Shown here in pieces: positions 33,649-42,600 of a stretch of 64,000 nt of DNA. Both the position numbers and the translations under genes were made by a program. Where the stretch lies: NCBI RefSeq assembly GCF_001243045.1, contig NZ_LN849007.1, positions 1,082,989 through 1,146,988 on the forward strand, given 5' to 3'. How positions within the stretch are numbered: the stretch's first letter is position 1; the number at the start of each line of letters is the position of its first letter. This DNA comes from Clostridium niameyense. Its GTDB lineage: Bacteria; Bacillota; Clostridia; Clostridiales; Clostridiaceae. Under the pieces are notes generated by a model. That model saw nothing but the letters and a program-made list of their open reading frames with translations, was not told the DNA's origin and made no database searches.

Positions 33649-34617
33649 ATGTTATGTCCTAATTGTAAGGCAGAAATAGCAGACAATAGTGTGTACTGTA
33701 AAAAGTGTGGAGCAAAAGTAAAAGAGAATAAAGAGATTGAAGTAAAAGGAGAAAATACTTCTTTATATAAAGAGGTATCACAAAATAAGGTTAAAAAATC
33801 AAAGGCAAAACCATTGATAATAACTTTAATTATAATATTATTTGTATTAGGATCTGGCTTTGGTACCTATAAATATGTACAAGCTAAAAATATAAGTGAT
33901 TTGGTTAGTAATGCCGATAGAGAATTTGATAAAAAAAATTATGATATGTCAATAGAGCTATATAATAAGGCTTTGTGTTATAAAGATGATAATAAAATTA
34001 AAAATAAACTTTTATTAGTAAATACACATAAAAAAGGCCAAGGATTGTATAATCAGGGCTTAAAACTAATGAATGAAAAGAAGTATTTAGAGGCTATGGA
34101 AAAATTTAGTGAAATAAGTAAAAATGCATCAACTATATATGATTATTCAAAAGAAAAGATAAAAGAATGTAAAGATAAATATATAAATAATATGATTAAT
34201 TTAGCTAAAAAGTCTACTGATAGTCAAGAGTATGATAAAGCTAATAAATATTTAGATGAAATAGAAAAAGTTGATAAAAATAATTATAGTGTAAAGAAAT
34301 TAAAAGCTACGATTGAGCAAAACAAAGAGAAGGAAAAGGAAGAAGCAAATAATAAGAAAAATAGTAAAATAACTAAAGAAGGGGCTTATGAAATATTGAA
34401 GAAGCATAATTATGATGGAATGGAAATAGGAGGAATGAGTCCTTTAAAAAAAGAAAATTTTAATGTTGATGATCAAAGTATGTATGGACATGATTGTTAT
34501 TATATAGGTGGTAAAGGTGGAAATGCAATATTATTTGTAGTGGATGCAGTTACAGGAAAACTGTATTCTTGTAGCAAATTAGAACCCGGGTATTGGGAAT
34601 TAATATTGGATGAATAG
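33649..34617 (+). CDS. Zinc-ribbon membrane protein with helical repeat region
   Basis: 322 residues. N-terminal zinc ribbon (Cys3/6, Cys17/20), a basic linker, then one membrane helix (about 55-75). An extracellular region of about 150 residues with TPR-like helical pairs (DREFDKKNYDMSIELYNKAL; EKKYLEAMEKFSEI) follows, then a C-terminal globular part with a Gly-rich YYIGGKGGNAILFV segment. The topology puts the zinc ribbon inside and the repeats outside. AAAGGTAGG precedes the ATG. Function unknown; a signalling or scaffold role is plausible. The stretch 34618-34902 after it holds only broken frames. Confidence 0.7.
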   Translation: MLCPNCKAEIADNSVYCKKCGAKVKENKEIEVKGENTSLYKEVSQNKVKKSKAKPLIITLIIILFVLGSGFGTYKYVQAKNISDLVSNADREFDKKNYDMSIELYNKALCYKDDNKIKNKLLLVNTHKKGQGLYNQGLKLMNEKKYLEAMEKFSEISKNASTIYDYSKEKIKECKDKYINNMINLAKKSTDSQEYDKANKYLDEIEKVDKNNYSVKKLKATIEQNKEKEKEEANNKKNSKITKEGAYEILKKHNYDGMEIGGMSPLKKENFNVDDQSMYGHDCYYIGGKGGNAILFVVDAVTGKLYSCSKLEPGYWELILDE

Positions 34618-34902
34618 AATTATAAAAAGGTATATTGTGCAAATTTTTAATTGGATTTCAAGAAGAGTAGTTGGTGAGATTACAAAAGGTAAAAATGCTC
34701 AAAGGATAATTCACTATCTGGTTGGCGGTATAAAAAAGAATAGAAGATATTGTAGAAAATATAAGCCATGGATTTGGTAGTTATGTGCGAAAACTAAATA
34801 AAGATTATACTATAGGAAATACGTAAGAGAGTAATTTGATTAAATGTTATGTAATATTTATATATAAAAAAGTTTTTCAAGAAAAAATTGGGGGATTATA
34901 GA

Positions 34903-35343
34903 TTGAAAAAAAAATCAAAATGTATGTATGTTTTAATGTTTATAATATTTATATTTCAATGTAGTTATAATATTTATCAACATAATAAGATAAGTGGTTA
35001 TAAAAGGCAGCTAAAGATTATTGTTATAAACAATTTACAACAATTTGCTTCAATGGATGTTAGTAAGGATAATGAAATTATTTATGCTGAACAATATGCA
35101 AGCATTGTTGCTGCTCAGGAAGCTTATGTTCTATTAGGTGGTGGTAAGGGAATTCCTTCTGAAGAATATGATTCTACTTTAGCCAAGTCATTTATTCAAA
35201 TAAAACGTATTATGCTTAATGATAAAGAGAAATTTAAAAAAATATTTGGTGGAATGGATGCTTCAAATTTAATATTTAAAATATCAGATGATTTTGAGGA
35301 TAAAGATTCCATAATCAAGCTTAATAAATTGTTAAGTGATTAA
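34903..35343 (+). CDS. Unrecognised membrane-anchored protein
   Basis: About 146 residues starting at TTG 34903, which has GGGGGAT upstream (a TTG at 34888 is the alternative). A basic N-terminus and one hydrophobic segment (about 7-22) suggest an uncleaved membrane anchor; the rest is a soluble, mostly helical domain with a YVLLGGGKGIPSEEYD segment. No family recognised. The 298 bases after it are very AT-rich, with no gene seen. Confidence 0.55.
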   Translation: MKKKSKCMYVLMFIIFIFQCSYNIYQHNKISGYKRQLKIIVINNLQQFASMDVSKDNEIIYAEQYASIVAAQEAYVLLGGGKGIPSEEYDSTLAKSFIQIKRIMLNDKEKFKKIFGGMDASNLIFKISDDFEDKDSIIKLNKLLSD

Positions 35344-35641
35344 ATTTTCCAGAGTAATAATTGAAATATAGAAATGGATAAAAAAGTCTATATAATTAAG
35401 AAATAAAATTAAGTTATAATTTAATAATTTTACTAAAAAATAAGTTAAGTTCTTTAATTAAAATAGTTAAAAGATTTTTAGAATATATCTAAAGTTATTT
35501 TATGTATGATAAATATCTGTAGAATACAGATATATAGTTGATTTATATATTATAAATATTGATTTTAATTACTAAATTTAACAATAAAACCAAAATAAAT
35601 TAAAATATAATAAATATTGATAGTAAAATAATTTATATCAT

Positions 35642-36052
35642 TCAAATGTAGTCACCCCCATTAATAATTCGAGTTTGGAAAAGAGAGTGAAAGAAAGTAC
35701 AGATAACACTTTTAATGAACAATTAGAAAGTACAAGTAAAAAATTAAGAGAATTGTACTATTCCATTAGAGATTATATTTTAGCCCTTGGTGATGATGTG
35801 ACTGAAAATAAACTCAAATTATATAGTGCATTTAAAAAAATAAAGAATATTGTATGTATAGAAGTTAAAATGAAAAGTATAATGTTATATTTAAGACTAA
35901 ATCCTGAAGAGATTACAATTGAAAATGGCTTTACAAGAGATGTAAGTAAAATTGGACATTGGGGTACTGGTGATTTAGAAATTACGATAAAGAACCCACA
36001 GGATTTTGAAAAAGCTAAAGAATATATTCATAAGGCTTATGAGATAAACTAA
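35642..36052 (+). pseudogene. 5'-truncated second copy of the DUF5655 protein
   Basis: The frame matches the C-terminal 135 residues of the protein at 14839, with only scattered differences: SNVVTPINN here versus SNVATPINN there, then nearly identical sequence to the end (KLRELYYSIRDYILALGDDV and RDVSKIGHWGTGDLEIT). Homology begins abruptly at about 35642; upstream is unrelated AT-rich DNA. The nuclease-like half is missing. A TTG at 35675 could start a 125-residue DUF5655-only protein, but its upstream purine stretch is weak. Probably a partial duplication. Confidence 0.75.
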
Positions 36053-36077
36053 TTATATAGTGATGGAGTGGGAAACT

Positions 36078-36359
36078 ATGGAATCTGTATTGATAGGTTT
36101 TATAAGTATTTTATTTATTATTTTAAATGTAAATATTAATAAGTTACAACACAATCAAGAGCGAATAGAATAAAAATTAAATAGAATTATTGAGCACCTT
36201 GGAGTGTCTGAACCATTTATAGAGAAAATAAATGATGAGTTGAAGGATGGGTTAATAAAACTTGTTGAGACAAATAAAAAGATTAAGACAATAAAAAAGT
36301 TAAAATATACTACTGGAATGGGATTAAAAGAAGTAAAGGATTATGTAGATAGTTTATGA
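36078..36359 (+). pseudogene. Membrane-anchored L7/L12-like protein with premature stop
   Basis: A 93-codon frame starts with ATG after GGAGTGGG and encodes a membrane helix (about 1-22) followed by a linker. The C-terminal part matches the ribosomal L7/L12 C-terminal fold (IKTIKKLKYTTGMGLKEVKDYVDSL-like; here residues about 68-92). Codon 32 is TAA. Sequence on both sides of the stop is clearly coding in the same frame, so this is a single nonsense change or sequencing error. Similar short membrane proteins with L7/L12-like ends occur in Clostridia; their role is unknown. Confidence 0.65.
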
Positions 36360-36428
36360 TGAACATTTATATATTTTGAAAGATTAATAATTACATAAAT
36401 AGGTCATAATAACAGAGCATTTTGAATG

Positions 36429-36466
36429 AAAAAAGGTAAGCTATGAAGAAGTAGTTTATCTTTTTT
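36429..36466 (+). terminator. Terminator after the L7/L12-like gene
   Basis: Fifteen pairs, including G-T pairs, between AAAAAAGGTAAGCTA and TAGTTTATCTTTTTT, ending in a T run. The rest of 36360-36631 shows no gene. Confidence 0.75.
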
Positions 36467-36631
36467 ATTATTTAATATTAAAATGACAGTAGGCTATAGA
36501 CTTATATGCATCTATAATAAGAAAAGTACAAAATCTTTATTTTCCATCACATAAAAACCTATAAAAAAGAAATACTTTATAATATGAGTATAATTAACTA
36601 AAATAATTGTTATTTAGTAGGAGGAGGAAGT

Positions 36632-37378
36632 ATGAGTAGGTTTAGATGGGATGAAATTCCTTACCCAGGTGAAGTTTTTGGGCCAATTGGAGAAGGAGAA
36701 GATGCAGGAAGTTGGCCTTTAAAGTTTTTTATAAAAAATGATAAAGATGAATTTTGTGATTTAAAAGGCAATAAGATAGCTTTTGAAATAGAAACACCAA
36801 AGGATACTATGAGTTTTGCGACAAATGAGCTAAATCAAATTAAAACTATATTGGAAAATCTAACAGATAAACAAAAAGAAATAGCATCATATTGGAGTTC
36901 AGAAAATTTAATTCTTCTGTGCCTTAATACTGTAAGTACATTATTAAAGAATTATAAAGTACCAACTATGGATTCAGCTAGGATACTATCTATAATGGGA
37001 GATGCATTTAATGATGCTATGGCTTTAACATATTACTTTAAGTATAAGTTTAAAATCCCAAGACCTATTCAATTAGAACCAAATTTAAAAACATATTTAA
37101 AATCCAGCTACGATCCAAGTTATCCTGTAGGTCATGCAGTAATAGCAGGAGTGTTTTCAACAGTATTGTCATATTTTTTTCCAGATGAAATAGGGCAATT
37201 AAATAATACAGCTGAAGAAGCAGCTATGTCTAAGATATACGGAGGAATTCATTATCCTATAGATGCTAAACAGGGGTTAAGATTAGGAAGACAAATAGGT
37301 TCTATAATAGTGGATAGTATTAAAGACGATAGTAATTCCTTAGGAAATAGTATAAACAATATATATAGGAAATCATAA
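36632..37378 (+). CDS. PAP2/vanadium-haloperoxidase-like protein
   Basis: 248 residues, no signal peptide. It carries the three PAP2/haloperoxidase motifs in soluble form: K-x-K-x-K-IPRP (KX6RP-like), YPVGHA (PSGH-like, catalytic His) and AMSKIYGGIHYPID (SRX5H-like with the second His). Vanadium-dependent haloperoxidases and acid phosphatases share this active site, so the reaction is uncertain; lack of membrane helices favours the haloperoxidase/class-A phosphatase side. AGGAGGAGG precedes the ATG. Single gene with a terminator at 37539. Confidence 0.8.
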   Translation: MSRFRWDEIPYPGEVFGPIGEGEDAGSWPLKFFIKNDKDEFCDLKGNKIAFEIETPKDTMSFATNELNQIKTILENLTDKQKEIASYWSSENLILLCLNTVSTLLKNYKVPTMDSARILSIMGDAFNDAMALTYYFKYKFKIPRPIQLEPNLKTYLKSSYDPSYPVGHAVIAGVFSTVLSYFFPDEIGQLNNTAEEAAMSKIYGGIHYPIDAKQGLRLGRQIGSIIVDSIKDDSNSLGNSINNIYRKS

Positions 37379-37538
37379 AATATTTCCCCTGAAAATGAAG
37401 CTTTATCTTCAGTAATAGCTACAAATCTAATATTGAAGATATAGTAGAATGTTTAGGTAAAATAAAGTTAAAGCATGTTTAGGTATTTTATATTAAATTG
37501 TTAAAAATAAATGTCATAAAGTAAATATGTAATAGTTT

Positions 37539-37569
37539 AAACGGACAGGTATGAACCTGTCCGTTTTAT
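37539..37569 (+). terminator. Terminator after PAP2-like gene
   Basis: Perfect 12-bp GC-containing stem AAACGGACAGGT/ACCTGTCCGTTT with tetraloop ATGA, followed by TTATA. The rest of 37379-37637 shows nothing else. Confidence 0.88.
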
Positions 37570-37637
37570 AGTGTTATATACGATATTAATTTTATTATTT
37601 TTGCTGTAAATAAATCATATATTTTTTAAATCTTCTG

Positions 37638-37668
37638 TTGACTCTAACGTAACGTGATAGTGTATTGT
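37638..37668 (+). promoter_or_regulatory. MerR-type promoter/operator for the DUF2268-merR operon
   Basis: TTGACT (-35) and TATTGT (-10) are separated by 19 bases, the over-long spacer typical of MerR-activated promoters. The spacer holds an imperfect dyad CTAACGT-AACGTGATAG. It stands 31 bases upstream of the protease gene whose downstream neighbour is a MerR/TipA regulator. Confidence 0.65.
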
Positions 37669-37699
37669 ATAAATATACTAAAAGAAAAGAGGTAAGAAA

Positions 37700-38608
37700 A
37701 TGAAAATTACAGAAATTAGATCAGATAAAATCTATAAAAAGATGATTTCTACAAAGGCTACTGAGCGTGATGACATATATAGATATGAACTAATGAAACC
37801 ATTTGAATTTAAGTGGTCATGTGTTGGCATTCCAATAAAAGCAGATAAAGCAGATGATTATGATGTTGTTACGGCAAGCAGTTTAAGTGGTGGATTTAAA
37901 CCAAGTGAAATTGATAGTAGACTAATTGATTATGTTAAAAAAATTAGTGATGAGAGTTTTTGGAAGGAGTGTCATGATAGCATTAAAAAAACACTTAAAG
38001 CTTTTGAAAAGAAGGGAATTTTACTTCCTAGAAAAGAGTATATTTTTACTGTTTTATTGAATGATCCATTAAATCCAATGTCAAAAATTAATGGTGATTA
38101 TTGCGGAGATGGAGGAATTCCTGGATATATCATTGGAACAATTATTCCAAATGAAAAATCTCTTAAAATGTTACCTGTAGTACTTGCTCATGAAGCTAAT
38201 CATAATGTAAGGTGGCAGTTTATTAAGTGGAACAATGGAATTACACTTGGGGATATGGTTGTTAGTGAAGGTTTAGCAGAAAACTTTGCTGCATCTATGC
38301 TTGGAGAGGATAAAATAGGAATGTGGGTTACAAATATAACAGAGGAACTTCTTAAAAATGTTATTAAACCTGTAATTAAGGATAACTTAAACAATAGTGA
38401 TTTTAATAAGCTTTCAGCATTTTTGTATGGTGATGAAATCATGAAAATGCGAGGTGTTGAACCAGTTGGTATGCCTTACTGTGCAGGATATGCTTGCGGT
38501 TACGCTCTAATTAAGTATTATCTTAAAAAGACTGGTAAGACAATATTTGAAGCTACTATTACCCCTACTGAGAGTATTCTAAAGGAAACAGAGGATTTTT
38601 GGAAATGA
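37700..38608 (+). CDS. DUF2268-type putative zinc protease
   Basis: 302 residues, cytoplasmic. LAHEANHNVRWQ gives a HExxH zinc site (about residue 165), followed by a conserved SEGLAENFAAS helix that would hold the third ligand; both are family features of DUF2268 predicted Zn-dependent proteases. The substrate is unknown. AAAGAGGTAAG precedes the ATG. It shares an ATGA overlap with the MerR/TipA-like regulator gene, and the promoter upstream has MerR geometry, so expression is probably induced by a ligand sensed by that regulator. Confidence 0.82.
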   Translation: MKITEIRSDKIYKKMISTKATERDDIYRYELMKPFEFKWSCVGIPIKADKADDYDVVTASSLSGGFKPSEIDSRLIDYVKKISDESFWKECHDSIKKTLKAFEKKGILLPRKEYIFTVLLNDPLNPMSKINGDYCGDGGIPGYIIGTIIPNEKSLKMLPVVLAHEANHNVRWQFIKWNNGITLGDMVVSEGLAENFAASMLGEDKIGMWVTNITEELLKNVIKPVIKDNLNNSDFNKLSAFLYGDEIMKMRGVEPVGMPYCAGYACGYALIKYYLKKTGKTIFEATITPTESILKETEDFWK

Positions 38609-39336
38609 AGATTAATGAAGTTGCAAAATTAACTGGAGTTACTGTAAGAACACTCCATTATTATGATGAAATAGGATTACTTAAACCAAGTAACATTACT
38701 GAATCAGGTTATCGCTTGTATAATGAGGATGAATTATCTAAACTCCAACAAATATTATTTTTCAAAGAATTGGAATTTTCTCTTAATGAAATTAAAGATA
38801 TTATTACAAATCCAGACTTTGATAGAATAAAAGTGCTTAAAAATCAAAAAGAGCTACTTATTAAAAAGAGAAAGCGAATTGATAATTTAATAACTCTTGT
38901 AGATAGTACATTAAAAGGAGAGAATAATATGAGTTTTAAAGAATTTGATATGACAGAAATTGAAAATACGAAAAAGAAATATGCAAAAGAAGTTAAACAG
39001 CGTTGGGGAAGTTCTGATGCTTATATAGAATGCGAGAAAAAATGCAATAATTATAGTAAGGATAAGTGGAAACAAATAGATGGGGAATGTAAAAATATTT
39101 TAAAAGCTTTTGCATCTAATAGAGATAAACCAGCAGATAGCTTGGAAGTGCAAACCCTTGTTGAAAAGTGGCAGGAGTATATTAATGTAAGATTTTTTAA
39201 TTGTACAAATGAGATTTTGAAAGGTTTGGGATGTATGTATATTAATGACGAACGTTTTAAGAAAAATATTAATAAAAATGGTGAAGGAACAGCAGAATTT
39301 ATGTCAAAAGCTATTGAAATTTACTGTGAAAAATAA
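38605..39336 (+). CDS. MerR/TipA-family regulator with TipAS-like domain
   Basis: 243 residues. The MerR winged helix is at 1-70 (INEVAKLTGVTVRTLHYYDEIGLL) and a dimerisation helix at about 75-112. A helical C-terminal domain of TipAS type (about 120-243) in TipA-like regulators binds thiopeptide and other multidrug ligands. ATG 38605 overlaps the DUF2268 stop (ATGA); a TTG two codons earlier is possible. It very likely autoregulates from the promoter at 37638. The pairing with a protease gene, not an efflux pump, is unusual for this family. Confidence 0.88.
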   Translation: MKINEVAKLTGVTVRTLHYYDEIGLLKPSNITESGYRLYNEDELSKLQQILFFKELEFSLNEIKDIITNPDFDRIKVLKNQKELLIKKRKRIDNLITLVDSTLKGENNMSFKEFDMTEIENTKKKYAKEVKQRWGSSDAYIECEKKCNNYSKDKWKQIDGECKNILKAFASNRDKPADSLEVQTLVEKWQEYINVRFFNCTNEILKGLGCMYINDERFKKNINKNGEGTAEFMSKAIEIYCEK

Positions 39337-39466
39337 AAAAGTGAATTATTAAAAAATGCTGGCATAAAGTTTATGGAAAAGTGGGAAACTATTATTATTT
39401 AAAAAAGTTATGGATTTGAATATATTATAAAATCAAATGAAATAAATAAAAAAAGGATGATATAAT

Positions 39467-40195
39467 ATGGGTTTTTATGACCAAATTGCAAAGTATTATG
39501 ATGATATTTTCCCAATTTCTGAAGATACAGTAAGTTTTTTAAAAGCTAGCATTGGTAATTCACCTAAGGATGTTCTTGATATTGCCTGTGGTACAGGAAT
39601 GTATGCAACTGAATTAAGTAATGAAGGCTATATATTATACGCTATTGATTTAGATGAGAGAATGATTGAAAGCTTAAATAACAAAGTAAATAAAGATAAT
39701 TTAAAAATAAAGTTTTTACAAGGTGATATGAAAGAACTAGGAGAAAAGTTTAAAAAACATAGTTTTGATGCAATCTATTGCATAGGAAACTCTTTAGTTC
39801 ATATTGATAGTTTTACGGAAATAAAAGAATTGTTTATAACTATTAAAGAATTATTAAAGGGAGAGGGGAAATTTATCTTTCAAATAATTAATTATGATAG
39901 GATTATATCCAAAGGCATTAAATCTCTTCCTACTATAATTAATAATGATGTTCCTTTAAAATTTGAAAGGTATTATAATTATGATAAACTAAAAAATAAA
40001 GTAATATTTAAAACAGTGTTATCAGTTAAAAATGAAAAGATTGAAAATTCAATATATCTTACACCATTAATATGTGATAAGGCAATAGATTTACTGCATG
40101 AAGCAGGATTTTATGAAATTAATGTTTATGGAGACTTTAAAGGGAATAAATTTGATAAAGATAATTCTTATGCTCTTGTAATAGAAGCTAAATAA
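39467..40195 (+). CDS. Class I SAM-dependent methyltransferase
   Basis: 242 residues. N-terminal YDQIAKYYDDIFP is typical of YjiC/UbiE-like methyltransferases; motif I is VLDIACGTGMYA (about residues 36-47), then IDLDERMIE (motif II acidic) and AIYCIGNSLVHI (motif IV). Complete for the Methyltransf_25 group. AAAGGATG precedes the ATG. The short gap upstream of it (39337-39466) contains a broken frame of no known family. Substrate unknown. Confidence 0.83.
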   Translation: MGFYDQIAKYYDDIFPISEDTVSFLKASIGNSPKDVLDIACGTGMYATELSNEGYILYAIDLDERMIESLNNKVNKDNLKIKFLQGDMKELGEKFKKHSFDAIYCIGNSLVHIDSFTEIKELFITIKELLKGEGKFIFQIINYDRIISKGIKSLPTIINNDVPLKFERYYNYDKLKNKVIFKTVLSVKNEKIENSIYLTPLICDKAIDLLHEAGFYEINVYGDFKGNKFDKDNSYALVIEAK

Positions 40196-40214
40196 AAAAT
40201 AATTAAGTAGTGTT

Positions 40215-40257
40215 AAAAAGATGATTTTTAAATTATTTAGGAGTCATCTTTTTTTTA
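40215..40257 (+). terminator. Terminator after methyltransferase
   Basis: AAAAAGATGA pairs with TCATCTTTTT around an 18-19 base loop and runs into eight or more T residues. Confidence 0.8.
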
Positions 40258-40346
40258 TTTCTGTTAATATCAATGATTATTATTAATACTCTAAATTATG
40301 ATTACTATTATATTAAATTAAGTATAATATAAAAAATCTTATTTAT

Positions 40347-40389
40347 GATAATGAAAATCATTTTCAAATACAAAAAATTGTGCTATAAT
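40347..40389 (+). promoter_or_regulatory. Promoter overlapped by a Fur-family box, upstream of rpsD
   Basis: GATAATGAAAATCATTTTC at 40347-40365 matches the 19-base Fur box GATAATGATAATCATTATC at 17 positions. A sigma-A-like promoter overlaps it: TTTTCA at 40361-40366 and TATAAT at 40384-40389, 17 bases apart. Binding of a Fur-family metalloregulator (Fur, Zur or PerR) would block this promoter. The only gene downstream is ribosomal protein S4. Confidence 0.7.
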
Positions 40390-40467
40390 ATTTTTGAATA
40401 TATTAGAAAAGTTAATTAAGTGGTATATTACCGTGGCAAAATATATTATTATATGGAGGTTTTTATT

Positions 40468-41061
40468 ATGGCAAAAATGATGGGACCACGTTTTAAACAA
40501 TGTAGAAGATTAGGAGTGAACATTTGTGGACATCCTAAGGCAATGAAAAGAGCAACAAATTCTAATAGTAGAGCAGCTAACAAGCTTTCTAATTATGGAC
40601 AGCAACTTTTAGAAAAGCAAAAATTAAGAGGATTTTATGGAGTTTTAGAAAAACAATTTGTAAGATATGTAAAAAAAGCTATGAAAAGTCCAGGTATTGC
40701 TGGTGAAAATTTAATTATTAGCTTGGAATGTAGGTTAGATAATATAGTTTATAGAATAGGTTTCGGATCTTCTATTCGTCAAGCAAGACAAATGGTAAGT
40801 CATGGACATATATTAGTTAATGGAAAAAAAGTTGATATACCTTCCTTTGAAGTCAAGGTAGGAGATGAAATAGCTTTAGTTGAGAAATCAAGAAAAAATC
40901 AATTATTTATAGATAATTTAACTTCTGGAAATGGAAAATCAATAAGTTACATAGAAGTGGATGAGGAAAGTTTCAAAGGAAAGCTTACAAAACTTCCACA
41001 AAGGGATGAAATTCCTATAGAGATTAATGATCAGCTAATTGTTGAATTCTATTCAAAATAA
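40468..41061 (+). CDS. rpsD: 30S ribosomal protein S4, probably an accessory paralogue
   Basis: 197 residues. The N-terminal S4 domain begins [12 protein letters not shown] and has only two cysteines, not the four of zinc-binding S4 forms. The S4 RNA-binding domain (about 88-150: [29 protein letters not shown]) is intact. GGAGG precedes ATG 40468; longer in-frame starts lack it. It is not in the usual rpsM-rpsK-rpsD-rpoA operon but stands alone behind a Fur-family box. S4 binds 16S rRNA early in 30S assembly. The isolated position and metal-type operator suggest a second S4 expressed under metal or oxidative stress; the main copy would lie elsewhere. Confidence 0.92.
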   Translation: MAKMMGPRFKQCRRLGVNICGHPKAMKRATNSNSRAANKLSNYGQQLLEKQKLRGFYGVLEKQFVRYVKKAMKSPGIAGENLIISLECRLDNIVYRIGFGSSIRQARQMVSHGHILVNGKKVDIPSFEVKVGDEIALVEKSRKNQLFIDNLTSGNGKSISYIEVDEESFKGKLTKLPQRDEIPIEINDQLIVEFYSK

Positions 41062-41145
41062 TATTAAAGGCAAAGTTTAGTGACCTTGATTTTAACGTAA
41101 GGAGAATTTTATCAATATAACATCATTGCAAAGGTGGGGAATAAG

Positions 41146-41823
41146 GTGGTATCAAAATATAATAGTTCTTATTATTGGGAGAATTTAATTGCACAAAATA
41201 AACCTATTTGGAAAGGAGCTTTCCAAAATTTATCTTTAACTAGAGATTCAAAGTTTATACACTGTGTAATAATTAATTACGATAAAAATATTATAGAACA
41301 TAATTGGGCTTATTATCCTGATGTTAAATCTATGTTGGGATTTATACAATATGTATTTGTACCTACTGCATTTTTTACATGGTTAAGTAATGAATTTAAT
41401 GAATTTGTTGTACCTATAGCCCCATCTTATGAAATATTAGGGTACTTAAAGGAATTTAATAAGAAGCATCAAGAAAATTTCTTGAATATTATGAAAACCA
41501 CTATAGAAAAATTAAATAGTTTGTGGTATTTAACAGAAGAAGAATGTATAAAAGAGATTAAGGATTTTTCAAAGGAATTTAATAAGCAGTGGGGAGAGAA
41601 AAATGGAAAGCTATTAAGTTTAAATATTTTTGAGGATAGTTTTCAAATTGGTGAATATATAATACCTAAAAATCATAATGATGTGTTTTTAGAAGTTTTA
41701 GAAGAAGAAATTGGACTAACAAAAGATCAATGGGAAGAAGTCTATACAAAAGTTTATGAAAATGAATTTATGAAAAGACAATTTATAAATATTTTGAACT
41801 ATAAAATAGGATGTTGTGATTAA
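41146..41823 (+). CDS. Unrecognised 225-residue cytoplasmic protein
   Basis: No family recognised. The start is GTG 41146 with AGGTGGGG at good distance; a GTG at 41134 overlaps that site. It is rich in aromatic residues (WENLIAQNKPIWKGAF; EHNWAYYP; FFTWLSNEF) with an acidic helical second half (KDQWEEVYTKVYENE) and a C-terminal double cysteine. No signal peptide or clear membrane helix. It follows rpsD by 84 bases without an evident terminator, so it may be co-transcribed from the Fur-box promoter. A terminator follows at 41875. Confidence 0.6.
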   Translation: MVSKYNSSYYWENLIAQNKPIWKGAFQNLSLTRDSKFIHCVIINYDKNIIEHNWAYYPDVKSMLGFIQYVFVPTAFFTWLSNEFNEFVVPIAPSYEILGYLKEFNKKHQENFLNIMKTTIEKLNSLWYLTEEECIKEIKDFSKEFNKQWGEKNGKLLSLNIFEDSFQIGEYIIPKNHNDVFLEVLEEEIGLTKDQWEEVYTKVYENEFMKRQFINILNYKIGCCD

Positions 41824-41874
41824 TTATTATAATATTTAAAAGAATAAAATTTTATAATGTATAAAATTAAATAT

Positions 41875-41928
41875 AAAAGCTATTATCAAAATCAAGTATG
41901 ATTTGTATTTTAGATAATAGCTTTTTAT
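41875..41928 (+). terminator. Terminator
   Basis: Perfect 13-bp stem AAAAGCTATTATC/GATAATAGCTTTT with a 25-base loop, then T residues. Confidence 0.8.
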
Positions 41929-42122
41929 TTATGACAAAATTATACTATGTGTTATGTGTAATTTAAAAAAATATGTTATTCTATAGGTATATTCTAACTA
42001 AAAATATTATTGACTTTATTGTTTTTTAAATATTATATATTGAAAAACGATAAATTATACTTGAAAAACAATAATATATGTAATATAATCAATAATATAA
42101 AATTAGTTAGGAGATGATATTA

Positions 42123-42590
42123 TTGAAAAATACAAATACAAAATCTATATTAAGCACACTTTTGTATATTACTGGAATTATTTTATTTATAACACTTGTA
42201 GGTGAAATGGGAAGACATATATATCTAATTGTGTGTAATTTTACATTTGAATCTGTGGTAAACTTAATTACAACATCAATATATCTTTATGGCTATTTCA
42301 CAATTACCAGGTATTTGATAGCTATAGTTGAAAGCACTTATTCTACGCCATTCATAGAAAATAATGTAAGCAGGTTAAGAAAAATGGGATACTATTTAAT
42401 AATAAACGTTATATTAGAGGGTATTTCTGATTTTTACAAAAAGGGTGTTTCTATACTAATAGGAACTTCCAATGGTTCAATAAAATTATCAACAGTAATG
42501 GGTATTATATTAGCATTAATGTGTTTTGTAATAGCTGAAGTATTTGAAAAGGCAATAAAAATGAAAGAAGAAAATGATTTAACTATTTAG
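42123..42590 (+). CDS. DUF2975 membrane protein
   Basis: About 155 residues with four hydrophobic segments (about 10-32, 44-66, 95-115 and 125-147) and the family feature STPF...NVSRLRKMGYY. TTG 42123 is preferred because the AGGAG (42109-42113) is 9 bases away; the ATG at 42114 follows it directly. DUF2975 proteins are regularly encoded next to a YozG-type XRE regulator, as here (10-base gap). Role unknown; proposed signalling or membrane partner of the regulator. Confidence 0.82.
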   Translation: MKNTNTKSILSTLLYITGIILFITLVGEMGRHIYLIVCNFTFESVVNLITTSIYLYGYFTITRYLIAIVESTYSTPFIENNVSRLRKMGYYLIINVILEGISDFYKKGVSILIGTSNGSIKLSTVMGIILALMCFVIAEVFEKAIKMKEENDLTI

Positions 42591-42600
42591 GAGGGAAGCT

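Noticed and set aside
40400-40467. T-box-like leader upstream of rpsD
   Set aside because: GTGGTATATTACC only loosely resembles the T-box antiterminator core, and no specifier stem or terminator is present.
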